7,969 nucleotides of DNA from an uncultured Ruminococcus sp. (GCA_937910385.1 CALEPT010000225.1:1-7969); one strand, 5' to 3'. Shown: positions 1 to 6,369, counted from the first letter of the stretch. Notes: a model not told the origin generated them from the letters alone. Made by a program: numbers and translations.

Positions 1-1
1 C

Positions 2-1273
2 AAACGCTGTGAGGTCGAGAAATGGGTATTCCTTCCTCACTCCGACTTTGAAAGGTTGAAAGCAAACCCATACCAGGAGCATGAGGCGATAACTGCTGCC
101 AGGGACCTTATGCACGAGGACAAGAATGCCTACCACTGCATAATGCTGCTTGACGAGTACTGTGAAGACGGATTGCTCATCGAGGCTGAAGGATTTGATT
201 ATCCTCGCCTTTCCATGTTCGTACCTGATGCTAAGTCGATTTACGAAAGGTACCAGACTTCCGAACCCGAACTGAAACTTCACGACATGATCAAGGATAC
301 GGTCGAGAAAATTTCCGAACTTGCTCACACTGGCAAAACTGACTTCACATCAGCTGATATGATCGATATGGACGAGATCGAGAGCCTTGTCAAAAATGCT
401 ATCGTACAGCAGCTCGCTCAGAGAGATGATATCAAAATGGCTGAGAACACTGACATTGGAGTTGACTTTCAGCCGGATATCCATATTGAGGCAAAAGAAC
501 TCACAGAGCTGAAGTTCTACTGTCCACTTAAAGTTCAGCGTGAGATTCAGCCTTCATTTGATGAAGATGAGGAAGAAGAGTTCTTCGAAGATACTGAGGA
601 GCTTTCAGACTTTAAGATCCTTGAGTATCAAAGCGAAATCTTGGATGCAATCGAGGCTTACCAGTGTGATGATGAAGAAAACCGTGGAATAATGGCTTAC
701 CTCGACGACAGGAAGCGTTTCGCCGATAAGGTCTACTCCATATTCCCATCTGTTGAAAAGGTCGGAGATAGGCTCTTGGGAGTTTTTGCCTGCCAGATAT
801 GTGGAGAACTTGACAGTTATGAGTATGACAAATTGCTTCATGAGCTTTCGGGACAGGCTTCAGACGGATGGGGTGAAGGTTTTGAGCAGCATGAGATTCA
901 AACTTCCGAGGGAGATATCTATGTCAGCTTCTACGATACCAGCGGTGCATGGGAGCTTATGACAGAGGAAGAAGTTAAGGCGGCTCCGGAGATACCGTCA
1001 GAGGATAATATCAGAGAGGAAGATATAATGGAAAAAGAACAGAATACTGTTGAGCTTACAAGGTCAATGTATAAGGAAATCAAGTCGATGAACCGAGATC
1101 AGATGCAGCACGTACTGACAAATATCTATGACCAAGGTGCAAAAAGCGTTGAGCATGGAGCTATCGAGTATGAGAAGCTCCGTGAAGAAATAGGCAAGAT
1201 CAATGGCATTGGAGAAAAACGTCTCGATGAAATCATGGCAATAATTGAGAGTTTTATCGTTCCTGCAGAATAA
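2..1273 (+). CDS. Acidic mobile-element-type protein, 5' end outside window
   Basis: I do not recognise a named function. The frame is open back to the window edge, giving 423 visible codons. The upstream residues (CEVEKWVFLPHSDFERL) read like real protein, so the TTG at 56 is probably not the start; the AAAGG before it almost touches it. The protein is very acidic: about 99 Asp/Glu against 39 Lys/Arg from position 56 on, with an acidic run at visible residues 187-202. A central globular part ends in SGQASDGWGEGFEQ (283-296). The last 80 residues form a helical domain ending in INGIGEKRLDEIM (400-412), which looks like a helix-hairpin-helix. From memory, similar proteins occur in Firmicutes conjugative elements; that is not verified. 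An internal ATG at 1028 with AGAGGA before it could yield the 81-residue C-terminal domain alone. The gene ends at a terminator and converges on the DUF2971-type gene. Confidence 0.8.
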   Translation, partial: KRCEVEKWVFLPHSDFERLKANPYQEHEAITAARDLMHEDKNAYHCIMLLDEYCEDGLLIEAEGFDYPRLSMFVPDAKSIYERYQTSEPELKLHDMIKDTVEKISELAHTGKTDFTSADMIDMDEIESLVKNAIVQQLAQRDDIKMAENTDIGVDFQPDIHIEAKELTELKFYCPLKVQREIQPSFDEDEEEEFFEDTEELSDFKILEYQSEILDAIEAYQCDDEENRGIMAYLDDRKRFADKVYSIFPSVEKVGDRLLGVFACQICGELDSYEYDKLLHELSGQASDGWGEGFEQHEIQTSEGDIYVSFYDTSGAWELMTEEEVKAAPEIPSEDNIREEDIMEKEQNTVELTRSMYKEIKSMNRDQMQHVLTNIYDQGAKSVEHGAIEYEKLREEIGKINGIGEKRLDEIMAIIESFIVPAE

Positions 1274-1291
1274 TACTTGCTTTATAATACT

Positions 1292-1330
1292 TAATGCCGG
1301 AAGAGATATTACTTCCGGCATTATTATTTG
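1292..1330 (+). terminator. Intrinsic terminator after the acidic-protein gene
   Basis: A perfect 12-bp stem (TAATGCCGGAAG at 1292-1303 with CTTCCGGCATTA at 1312-1323) encloses an 8-nt loop, followed by T-rich TTATTTG. It lies 18 bases after the stop of the + gene and 9 bases from the stop of the convergent - gene. It may also serve the - strand, although the bases beyond the stem on that strand are less T-rich. Confidence 0.82.
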
Positions 1331-1332
1331 AA

Positions 1333-2304
1333 TTATTGATAAGTAGATTCTGATTTCTTTATTTCAATCTTTGAAGTTTCTATGCCATTTGAAATCAAAA
1401 AGTATTTAACGTCCTCTATAGACATTGGGTTCTTAGGACCAATCGTAACAGAAGAAAGCATTTGATCAAAAGTCTCTTTTGAAAACTTCAAAACTCTATA
1501 CGGGATAAGAGCCCCCCTTCCAACTCTAAATCTAAGTTCAGATAATTCAGTTCCGTTGGGAAAGGTGTATTTTGCTTTCATGTTTTTCATCAATGCATCA
1601 TCAGCCTTGCCGATTGCATCTTCATGAAGTGAGTCAAAAAAACATATTCTATATTCCTTTTCAGGTTTAAAGGATTGATTTTTATAGAATGCTTTAAAAT
1701 GGTGTATTTTTTTGAATAACTCTTGTGTGAACTTGGAATCTGGAAAAGGCGGAGAAAGAGTTTTCTTATTAGCAGTATCATATTCATCAACGATTGGAGC
1801 GATTATTTCTTCTAATTCTTTCATTATGTCGGCTTTATTTGAATAGTATATTTCATGTTGAGCGAATATGAAGCTAGTTGAAACATGACTCTTTCCATCC
1901 TGATCGTCTGTATGCTTAGCAATGCATTTGCTTTTTGATAATTGTTTTATTCTATTCTTTTTGAGGCCAATGCATAAACCGGTACCATCAGAGGCATACC
2001 CCCTCCACTGACTCAAATCATCGTTTTTACCATCTGTAAAGCAGCAAATATAAAGCATGTTTTTATAATTGTGTTTTATATTAGTAAAAAAACTATCTAT
2101 GAAACTATTCCTATCTAAATGCGACTTTGTTGAATCAGAGAGTTTTTCACGCATTTTTTTCATCACGTCAGTAAGTGCATCTAAGAATAATGACTCTTCA
2201 CTTGAATCATTCATAAAGTGAATGTCTGATAACCAGAATTCTCGATTCTCTATGATACTTTTAAAAACTGACAGGTCACAATAATAGCAGAGTTCATTAT
2301 TCAT
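1333..2304 (-). CDS. DUF2971-type protein
   Basis: A complete 323-residue soluble protein with no signal peptide or membrane segment. It matches the DUF2971 pattern: an N-terminal strand-helix (LCYYCDLSVFKSIIE, 5-19), then FWLSDIHFMNDSSE (23-36), the core LSQWRGYASDGTGLCIGL (97-114), a late FKPEKEYRI (212-220), and a C-terminal VTIGPKN plus helix. The biochemical role of the family is not established to my knowledge. The order of an aromatic-rich first strand, a central motif and a late Glu pair resembles ADP-ribosyltransferase-like folds, but that is my inference. Many relatives have His-Tyr near the start, where this one has Tyr-Tyr. The ATG at 2304 is supported by AAAGGA 10 nt upstream and by a strong promoter. 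It is the only - strand gene seen and runs against its neighbours, so it looks like a self-contained cassette. Confidence 0.82.
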   Translation of the reverse strand: MNNELCYYCDLSVFKSIIENREFWLSDIHFMNDSSEESLFLDALTDVMKKMREKLSDSTKSHLDRNSFIDSFFTNIKHNYKNMLYICCFTDGKNDDLSQWRGYASDGTGLCIGLKKNRIKQLSKSKCIAKHTDDQDGKSHVSTSFIFAQHEIYYSNKADIMKELEEIIAPIVDEYDTANKKTLSPPFPDSKFTQELFKKIHHFKAFYKNQSFKPEKEYRICFFDSLHEDAIGKADDALMKNMKAKYTFPNGTELSELRFRVGRGALIPYRVLKFSKETFDQMLSSVTIGPKNPMSIEDVKYFLISNGIETSKIEIKKSESTYQ

Positions 2305-2314
2305 TCTGTTTCTG

Positions 2315-2320
2315 TCCTTT
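2315..2320 (-). promoter_or_regulatory. Ribosome binding site of the DUF2971-type gene
   Basis: AAAGGA on the - strand, 10 nt before the ATG. It fixes the start at 2304. Confidence 0.65.
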
Positions 2321-2338
2321 CGTTAGTGGTATAACTGA

Positions 2339-2367
2339 ATTATATCATGCAATAAAGCATAAGTCAA
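2339..2367 (-). promoter_or_regulatory. Sigma-A promoter of the DUF2971-type gene
   Basis: On the - strand, TTGACT (2362-2367), a 17-bp spacer and TATAAT (2339-2344) lie about 35 bp before the ATG. This is one mismatch from the full vegetative consensus, so strong expression is expected unless repressed. No clear operator palindrome was seen over it. Confidence 0.85.
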
Positions 2368-2385
2368 TAGAAGTTAAGTTTATTT

Positions 2386-2435
2386 AGACCGCCGGTAGTG
2401 CGTCCATAACAGGAACGCTATCGGCGGTCTTTTTT
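2386..2435 (+). terminator. Strong + strand terminator with no gene in front
   Basis: A 13-bp stem pairs AGACCGCCGGTAG (2386-2398) with CTATCGGCGGTCT (2418-2430), with one G-U wobble. The loop can extend the stem a little (CGT with ACG), and a run of six T ends at 2435. The T-run orientation makes it a + strand terminator, yet no + gene lies between it and 1273; the gene before it is on the - strand. It is probably left over from a gene that was removed or displaced. Confidence 0.8.
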
Positions 2436-2443
2436 GTTATACA

Positions 2444-2481
2444 TACAGCTGTCTGAAAAAACGCAGACGGCTGTAATTTTT
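2444..2481 (+). terminator. Second tandem hairpin with T-run
   Basis: A 12-bp stem pairs TACAGCTGTCTG (2444-2455) with CAGACGGCTGTA (2464-2475), with one G-U wobble. The loop is AAAAAACG and five T follow. It is 9 bp after the previous terminator and directly before an AAAGGTG ribosome-site-like sequence. It could be a second terminator or an attenuator for what followed. Confidence 0.7.
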
Positions 2482-2501
2482 ATTAGAAAGGTGTGAGTCT
2501 A

Positions 2502-2618
2502 TTGAACAACTTATGTTACCAGGGAAAAGAAATCGAAAAAACAAGGACGGTGAAAAAGAATTGTGATACGATATTTAGATATGTTCGCAGGTATCGGCGG
2601 TTTCCGCTCAGGCCTTGA
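2502..2618 (+). CDS. Possible 38-residue small ORF
   Basis: A TTG at 2502 with AAAGGTG at 2488-2494 opens a 38-codon frame that starts MNNLCYQGKE and ends inside the methyltransferase remnant in another frame. The first half is Lys/Glu-rich like a real peptide; the second half is just the overlapping methyltransferase DNA read out of frame. It may be a leader or the stub of a gene formerly coupled to the methyltransferase. I recognise no family, and it may not be translated. Confidence 0.25.
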   Translation: MNNLCYQGKEIEKTRTVKKNCDTIFRYVRRYRRFPLRP

Positions 2619-2670
2619 ACGAGTCGGCGGCTTTGAATGTGTCGGTTACTGCGAAATCGATAAATACTGA
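2563..2670 (+). pseudogene. N-terminal remnant of a DNA cytosine-5 methyltransferase
   Basis: Thirty-five codons from GTG at 2563 to TGA at 2668-2670 read as the start of a C5 DNA methyltransferase. LDMFAGIGGFRSGL (residues 5-18) is motif I, the S-adenosylmethionine-binding loop (DxFxGxGG). VGYCEIDKY (27-35) is the motif II strand, whose acidic residues contact the cofactor. An intact enzyme is roughly 300-400 residues; everything after the motif II strand is missing here, including the catalytic Pro-Cys and the target-recognition region, so it cannot be active. The break at about 2661-2670 leads straight into recombinase sequence in a different frame. The enzyme family is clear; the sequence it once recognised cannot be told. 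Confidence 0.8.
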
Positions 2671-2671
2671 A

Positions 2672-3607
2672 ATGAATATACAAAAGCGAAGTAATACAGA
2701 ATGGGCTATTAACAGTATAAGTGGTATTCTGGCCAATGAAAAATATGTCGGCGATGCATTGCTGCAAAAGACCTATACAGTAGACTGTATTACCCACAAG
2801 AAAGCAAAAAACAACGGAGAACGGGCAAAATACCTTGTAACTGATGCGCATGAAGCGATAATCGACAGAGATACGTATAACCTTGTACAACAGGAAATGG
2901 CTCGAAGAACTTCAATGAGAAGAAAGAGTGAAAAAACATTATTAATGCAAGGAAGATACTCAAAATATGCATTAAGTGAGTTAATGGTATGTGCTGAATG
3001 CGGATCAGCTTATAAAAGACAGATATGGAACGTACATGGTAAGAAGAGATGTCCTGTATGGCGATGTATAAACAGGCTTGATAATGGAATCCGATATTGC
3101 AAGAAGTCACCGTCGATCCACGAAGATAAGCTTCAAAAGGCAATAATGAACGCCATAAACGAAAACTACGAATGCAGAAATGAAATAAGGAGGATCCTGA
3201 AAGGCAGTGTGGAAGAAGCTCTATCCGGTATAGAAGTCAGTGAGATCAGAAAGATCGAGTACAGACTGCAAGAGATAGATGAAGCCCGTAACGACTACAT
3301 TTCCCTCATATCCACGGGGTCAATCGATGAAGAATCGCTTGACGAACAGTTCCAGAAACTCTATGACGAAGAGCAAAGCCTGAATGAACGCTTAGAACAG
3401 ATAAAAGCTGAAAATAGCATTGATCCAGGTGATAGCGACCGAATCGACAGGACGCTAAAGGAAATCGATAAAAACAGCTGCGAATTACTCGAATACAATG
3501 ATATACTGACCAGAAAACTCATAGAATGCGTAAGAGTAGTGAGCAAGACTGAAATACAGATCATTTTCAAGGGTGGATATGAAGTGACGGCAGAAGTTGA
3601 AAAATAA
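2672..3607 (+). pseudogene. Large serine recombinase, N-terminally truncated
   Basis: Recombinase homology begins near 2663 and runs to the stop; from ATG 2672 it is 311 residues. Visible in order are the end of the DNA-binding Recombinase domain (SISGILANEKYVGDALLQKT, about residues 15-34), a zinc beta-ribbon (CAEC at 107-110 with later Cys 132 and 143), a long coiled coil (about 190-247) and a C-terminal beta strand pair. The whole resolvase catalytic domain with its nucleophilic Ser is missing, along with the start of the DNA-binding domain; intact family members are about 500-550 residues. No ribosome site precedes the ATG, and earlier in-frame codons lie inside the methyltransferase remnant. 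It can at most yield a DNA-binding or dominant fragment. An intact copy would catalyse integration and excision of a mobile element. Confidence 0.82.
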
Positions 3608-3649
3608 AGCAAAATATGTATCCCACCACTGTCATTAATAGCATTTATC

Positions 3650-3678
3650 TTGATTTTTCTGCTGATTTGTGGTATAAT
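3650..3678 (+). promoter_or_regulatory. Sigma-A promoter of the Fic gene
   Basis: TTGATT (3650-3655), a 17-bp spacer and TATAAT (3673-3678) preceded by TGG, which makes an extended -10 element. It lies about 35 bp before the Fic start codon, so the Fic gene is transcribed independently of the broken recombinase. Confidence 0.85.
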
Positions 3679-3701
3679 AATATTATTAAATCCAGTTATA
3701 C

Positions 3702-3707
3702 GGGAGG
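3702..3707 (+). promoter_or_regulatory. Ribosome binding site of the Fic gene
   Basis: GGGAGG, 6 nt before the ATG at 3714. It is strong and decides the start. Confidence 0.75.
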
Positions 3708-3713
3708 ATCGGT

Positions 3714-4787
3714 ATGGAACAGGAACACGACTGGCAATATGACTTAGATGAATACATACGTCAGGGCGAGCCTGACCGTTCAGAGAAAAGCGCTGCTTGG
3801 CAGACTGCAATAGGCTTGCAGGATGTTGACGGCCTCCAGACCTCGGAATACCTGCTGGAAACAGCCAAGGAGCATATTGAGGGAAAGATCGACATATCCA
3901 CCGTACAAAAGCGGATCTACAGTTACTATGAACAGCGAGATGTTCGTATGACTGTTGAACAGGATACGATGGAAGCGGATATCGTAGCAGCTCACATAGC
4001 CGAACTCCTTGCTGAGAAGACTTTTCAGTTCTCACCGGCAGAACTTCAGTCCATACACCGCCGACTGTTCACAGGCGTGTTCAAGACGGCTGGTCAGTAC
4101 AGAACATATAACATCTCTAAGAAGGAATGGGTGCTTAACGGTAAGACGGTGTTCTATGCCGCGTTCGACAGCATCCGAGATACTCTCGACTACGACTTCG
4201 GTCAGGAGAAAGCCTTCTCTTACGCAGAACTTGATGTAGCTCAGTCGATAAAGCATATTGCAAAGTTCATATCCGGTATCTGGCAGATCCATCCGTTCTG
4301 TGAAGGAAATACCCGTACCACAGCCGTATTCATGATAAAGTACCTGCAAACCTTCGGATTCAACGTAAGCAATCAGGTATTTGCCGATAATTCATGGTAT
4401 TTCCGTAACGCCCTTGTAAGAGCTAACTATAACGACCTCCAGAATGATATCCATGCAACAACTGAGTTCTTAGAGAGGTTCATCGAAAATCTGCTGACAG
4501 GTACCGATCACGAACTGAAGAACCGATATATGCATATCGAATATACGGAGTCAGCCCAAAGTGCAAATGATAATGTTTCAAAGTGCAAAAATTGCACTTT
4601 GGAAGAACTTGCTATACTAAGGGAGATATCAAAGAACCCTTCTATAACCCAGAAGGAGCTTGCAACGGCAATCGGTAAATCCGAGCGAACTGTTAAGACC
4701 AGAACAGTAGAACTCCAAAATAACGGCTTCCTGCGTCGTAAAAACGGCAAGAGAAACGGTCAGTGGGAAGTGCTTGTTGAGATATAA
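3714..4787 (+). CDS. Fic family protein with C-terminal winged helix
   Basis: A complete 357-residue cytosolic protein. Fic domains transfer AMP, or another nucleotide monophosphate, from a nucleotide to a target protein hydroxyl. Residues about 24-73 (SAAWQTAIGLQDVDGL... to the YYEQ helix) resemble the VbhA-like antitoxin domain often fused to Firmicutes Fic proteins. The Fic core (about 85-260) has the flap region (TAGQYRTYNISKKEWVLNGK, 125-144) and an intact active site HPFCEGNTRT (193-202), with His193 as general base, Glu197 for the metal, and Asn199 and Arg201. A linker precedes a winged helix (about 295-357: TQKELATAIGKSERTVKTR, then a wing), which suggests DNA binding and autoregulation. 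No clear (S/T)xxxE(G/N) inhibitory motif is visible; the nearest candidate is LQDVDG (35-40). The gene has its own promoter and a probable terminator. The target protein cannot be told. Confidence 0.9.
   Translation: MEQEHDWQYDLDEYIRQGEPDRSEKSAAWQTAIGLQDVDGLQTSEYLLETAKEHIEGKIDISTVQKRIYSYYEQRDVRMTVEQDTMEADIVAAHIAELLAEKTFQFSPAELQSIHRRLFTGVFKTAGQYRTYNISKKEWVLNGKTVFYAAFDSIRDTLDYDFGQEKAFSYAELDVAQSIKHIAKFISGIWQIHPFCEGNTRTTAVFMIKYLQTFGFNVSNQVFADNSWYFRNALVRANYNDLQNDIHATTEFLERFIENLLTGTDHELKNRYMHIEYTESAQSANDNVSKCKNCTLEELAILREISKNPSITQKELATAIGKSERTVKTRTVELQNNGFLRRKNGKRNGQWEVLVEI
4557..4601 (+). repeat. Three copies of CAAAGTGCAA inside the Fic gene
   Basis: CAAAGTGCAA occurs at 4557-4566 and 4579-4588, spaced 22 bp (about two helical turns). 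Its exact reverse complement TTGCACTTTG is at 4592-4601. The second and third copies form a perfect 10-bp-arm palindrome with a 3-bp AAA centre. It sits in the linker just before the winged helix. It could be a protein-binding site or an RNA hairpin. Confidence 0.8.
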
Positions 4788-4815
4788 CAATACGTCGACA
4801 AAATGAAAGTAGTCC

Positions 4816-4868
4816 CCAGGCATTTGACATATATTAGGCAGATGTCTGGAGATTGTTGTTATTTTTTA
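4816..4868 (+). terminator. Probable terminator after the Fic gene
   Basis: CCAGGCAT (4816-4823) pairs with ATGTCTGG (4842-4849) with one G-U wobble around an 18-nt loop. A T-rich stretch with six consecutive T follows a few bases later. The stem is short and the loop large, so it is weaker than the others in the window. Confidence 0.5.
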
Positions 4869-4878
4869 TGAAAAATAC

Positions 4879-4907
4879 TTGCATAAAATCTGCTTTAACG
4901 GTATAAT
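4879..4907 (+). promoter_or_regulatory. Sigma-A promoter of the ATPase gene and probably the genes after it
   Basis: TTGCAT (4879-4884), a 17-bp spacer and TATAAT (4902-4907) lie 30 bp before the ATG. It is the only strong promoter seen between here and the window end. Confidence 0.83.
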
Positions 4908-4924
4908 ATAAGAAATGATGCATT

Positions 4925-4929
4925 AGGAG
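4925..4929 (+). promoter_or_regulatory. Ribosome binding site of the ATPase gene
   Basis: AGGAG, 8 nt before the ATG at 4938. It fixes the start. Confidence 0.75.
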
Positions 4930-4937
4930 TTGATATA

Positions 4938-6227
4938 ATGCTAATTTCGTTAAAGGTAAATAACTGCTTTATTTATAATGCGGAAACAGAGTTTACTATG
5001 CGCTCTGATATGAGAAACAAGCATTTTCCGTGCAATGTAATATCAGTAAACTCTACAAATGTATTGAAGTCTGCAATAATTGTGGGACCTAATAATGTAG
5101 GAAAAACCCTTTTTGTCAGATGTCTTGATACTGTAAGGAGTATCATGCTCAATGAAGGTAAGCGGATGGTCCCAAATATATTCAATGATGACAAGAAGTG
5201 CGAATTCGCAATATCTTTTTGTGATAACAGCTTTGAGTATAGCTTTGAGCTGAAATATGATTATTCTAAAAATGAGTATATTTTCGAGAAGTTTTCAAAA
5301 ATTACCTATGATATACATAAGAACAAGAAGGAAACAATAATTCTTCTCAGAGATATAAAAAACAAGGATTACGTCTGCAATACAGCGGACGAAGATGAAA
5401 AGAACGCTGTAATTTCGGCAATGAAAGTAATTGCAAAGAATAATCTGTTGATCTACCTCCTTGATACATCGCAGTTCTCTATTCTGTCTGATATAAAGAA
5501 TATCATCACTTCATTTGCTAGGCAGATAGATATCGTGGATATGAATAATATCCCGATGAAAAAGACTATCGAAATGCTAAAGCTGTCCGATGAGAAGAAG
5601 CAAAAGATAGTAAACTTCATCCTTAACGCAGGACTATACCTTGAAAACTATCAATATCTTAAAGAAGTTAACTCCAATAACGATATTGGCAAGGTGTTAA
5701 ATTACGATGATGAAATATATATACAGGAAAAGGTTATAGAAGGCTCAGAGACATTTATTGAGCAGCTTCGCTTGTTCTCGACATACAAGGGAGTGACGGT
5801 TCCAAGCATGGCTTTTGACTCTACCGGCACAAAGAAGATAGCCTGTCTTGCAAGTTATGTGATAGATGATCTTGAAAACGGGCGTATACTTGTGGTGGAT
5901 GAACTTGACAATAGCCTGCATTTCAAGCTTGTTAGAGCAATAATAGCTATGTTTAATAACGAACTCAACACAAAGGCACAGCTTATCTGCACTGTTCACG
6001 ATATTAATCTGCTGGATTGCCAGAAGCTGTTCAGGAAAGAACAGATATGGTTTGCTCATAGAAACTTGGATAATGCGTATTTGTATTCATTATCTGAGTT
6101 CACAGCTGAAAAGAACGGAGTAAGAGATACGAGCAATCTTGTAGAAAAATACAAGCGAGGAGTATTTGGTGCTCTTCCTGAGCTTGATCTGTTCGAGTCT
6201 TTACTTGAGATGCAGAATAATTGTTAA
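4938..6227 (+). CDS. AAA15-type (COG1106-like) ATPase
   Basis: A complete 429-residue SMC/ABC-like ATPase with no membrane segment. Visible in order are Walker A GPNNVGKT (50-57), a long helical insertion (about 60-280) with beta-rich and charged helical parts, an ABC-signature-like DSTGTKK (294-300), Walker B ILVVDELDNSLH (317-328, catalytic Glu322), the switch-His strand CTVHDINLLD (351-360), and the family's C-terminal YKRGVFGALPEL (405-416). This order and the length fit the AAA15/COG1106 group (RloA- and AbiL-like), known as sensor or motor ATPases in phage-defence systems, usually beside an effector gene. Here the next gene is a KptA homologue 146 bp on, and I see no RloB-like or DUF4435 partner. 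All ATPase motifs are intact. A defence role is inference from the family and the setting. Confidence 0.88.
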   Translation: MLISLKVNNCFIYNAETEFTMRSDMRNKHFPCNVISVNSTNVLKSAIIVGPNNVGKTLFVRCLDTVRSIMLNEGKRMVPNIFNDDKKCEFAISFCDNSFEYSFELKYDYSKNEYIFEKFSKITYDIHKNKKETIILLRDIKNKDYVCNTADEDEKNAVISAMKVIAKNNLLIYLLDTSQFSILSDIKNIITSFARQIDIVDMNNIPMKKTIEMLKLSDEKKQKIVNFILNAGLYLENYQYLKEVNSNNDIGKVLNYDDEIYIQEKVIEGSETFIEQLRLFSTYKGVTVPSMAFDSTGTKKIACLASYVIDDLENGRILVVDELDNSLHFKLVRAIIAMFNNELNTKAQLICTVHDINLLDCQKLFRKEQIWFAHRNLDNAYLYSLSEFTAEKNGVRDTSNLVEKYKRGVFGALPELDLFESLLEMQNNC

Positions 6228-6274
6228 ACCTCCAATCACCTATAGACACAAAATGGGTGTTATATGCGAAGTGC

Positions 6275-6301
6275 TTGAAAATATCGAATAAATAATATAC
6301 T
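6275..6301 (+). promoter_or_regulatory. Weak candidate promoter before kptA
   Basis: TTGAAA (6275-6280) and TATACT (6296-6301) have only a 15-bp spacer, below the optimum. It may give kptA some independent expression, but read-through from the ATPase promoter is at least as likely. Confidence 0.25.
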
Positions 6302-6321
6302 CGTAAGTTACTAACTCGTAA
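6299..6321 (+). repeat. Short direct repeat before kptA
   Basis: ACTCGTAA occurs at 6299-6306 and again at 6314-6321, 15 bp apart, just after and overlapping the candidate -10 box. It could be a pair of regulator sites or chance in an AT-rich gap. Confidence 0.35.
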
Positions 6322-6362
6322 TTCACTTAATTGCAGATTATTATATTCATAGATCATTTTGT

Positions 6363-6369
6363 GAGGTGA
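6363..6369 (+). promoter_or_regulatory. Ribosome binding site of kptA
   Basis: GAGGTGA ends 4 nt before the GTG at 6374. It supports that GTG as the start, as does the family's N-terminal SKYLCLLLRH pattern. Confidence 0.7.

Larger units (their letters stand above)
2305..2671. other. Gene-poor junction region
   Basis: These 367 bp hold no intact gene. From left to right they contain the - strand promoter of the DUF2971-type gene, two tandem + strand terminator hairpins, a ribosome-site-like AAAGGTG with a 38-codon ORF, and the methyltransferase stub. I read it as the edge of a rearranged or decayed mobile element. I saw no tRNA gene and no convincing attachment-site core. Confidence 0.6.

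Noticed and set aside
56..58. TTG as start of the first gene
   Set aside because: The frame is open to the window edge with protein-like residues before it, and the AAAGG is too close to act as its ribosome site.
753..962. A 69-codon + frame inside the first gene
   Set aside because: It is an out-of-frame shadow of the acidic-protein gene with no motif of its own.
2615..2671. TTG 2615 as start of the recombinase
   Set aside because: These codons are the methyltransferase DNA read out of frame; recombinase-like residues begin only near 2663.
2661..2672. Serine-recombinase attachment site at the methyltransferase/recombinase joint
   Set aside because: An integration site would leave the recombinase gene whole; here its 5' part is gone, which fits a deletion better. 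I also saw no second copy of a core sequence in the window.
3361..4035. A 224-codon - strand open frame
   Set aside because: It lies antisense to both the recombinase remnant and the Fic gene, has Ser/Arg/Cys-heavy composition without recognisable motifs, and I saw no promoter or ribosome site suited to it.
6237..6262. CACC/GGTG hairpin after the ATPase as a terminator
   Set aside because: Only a 4-5-bp stem with a large loop and no T-run.
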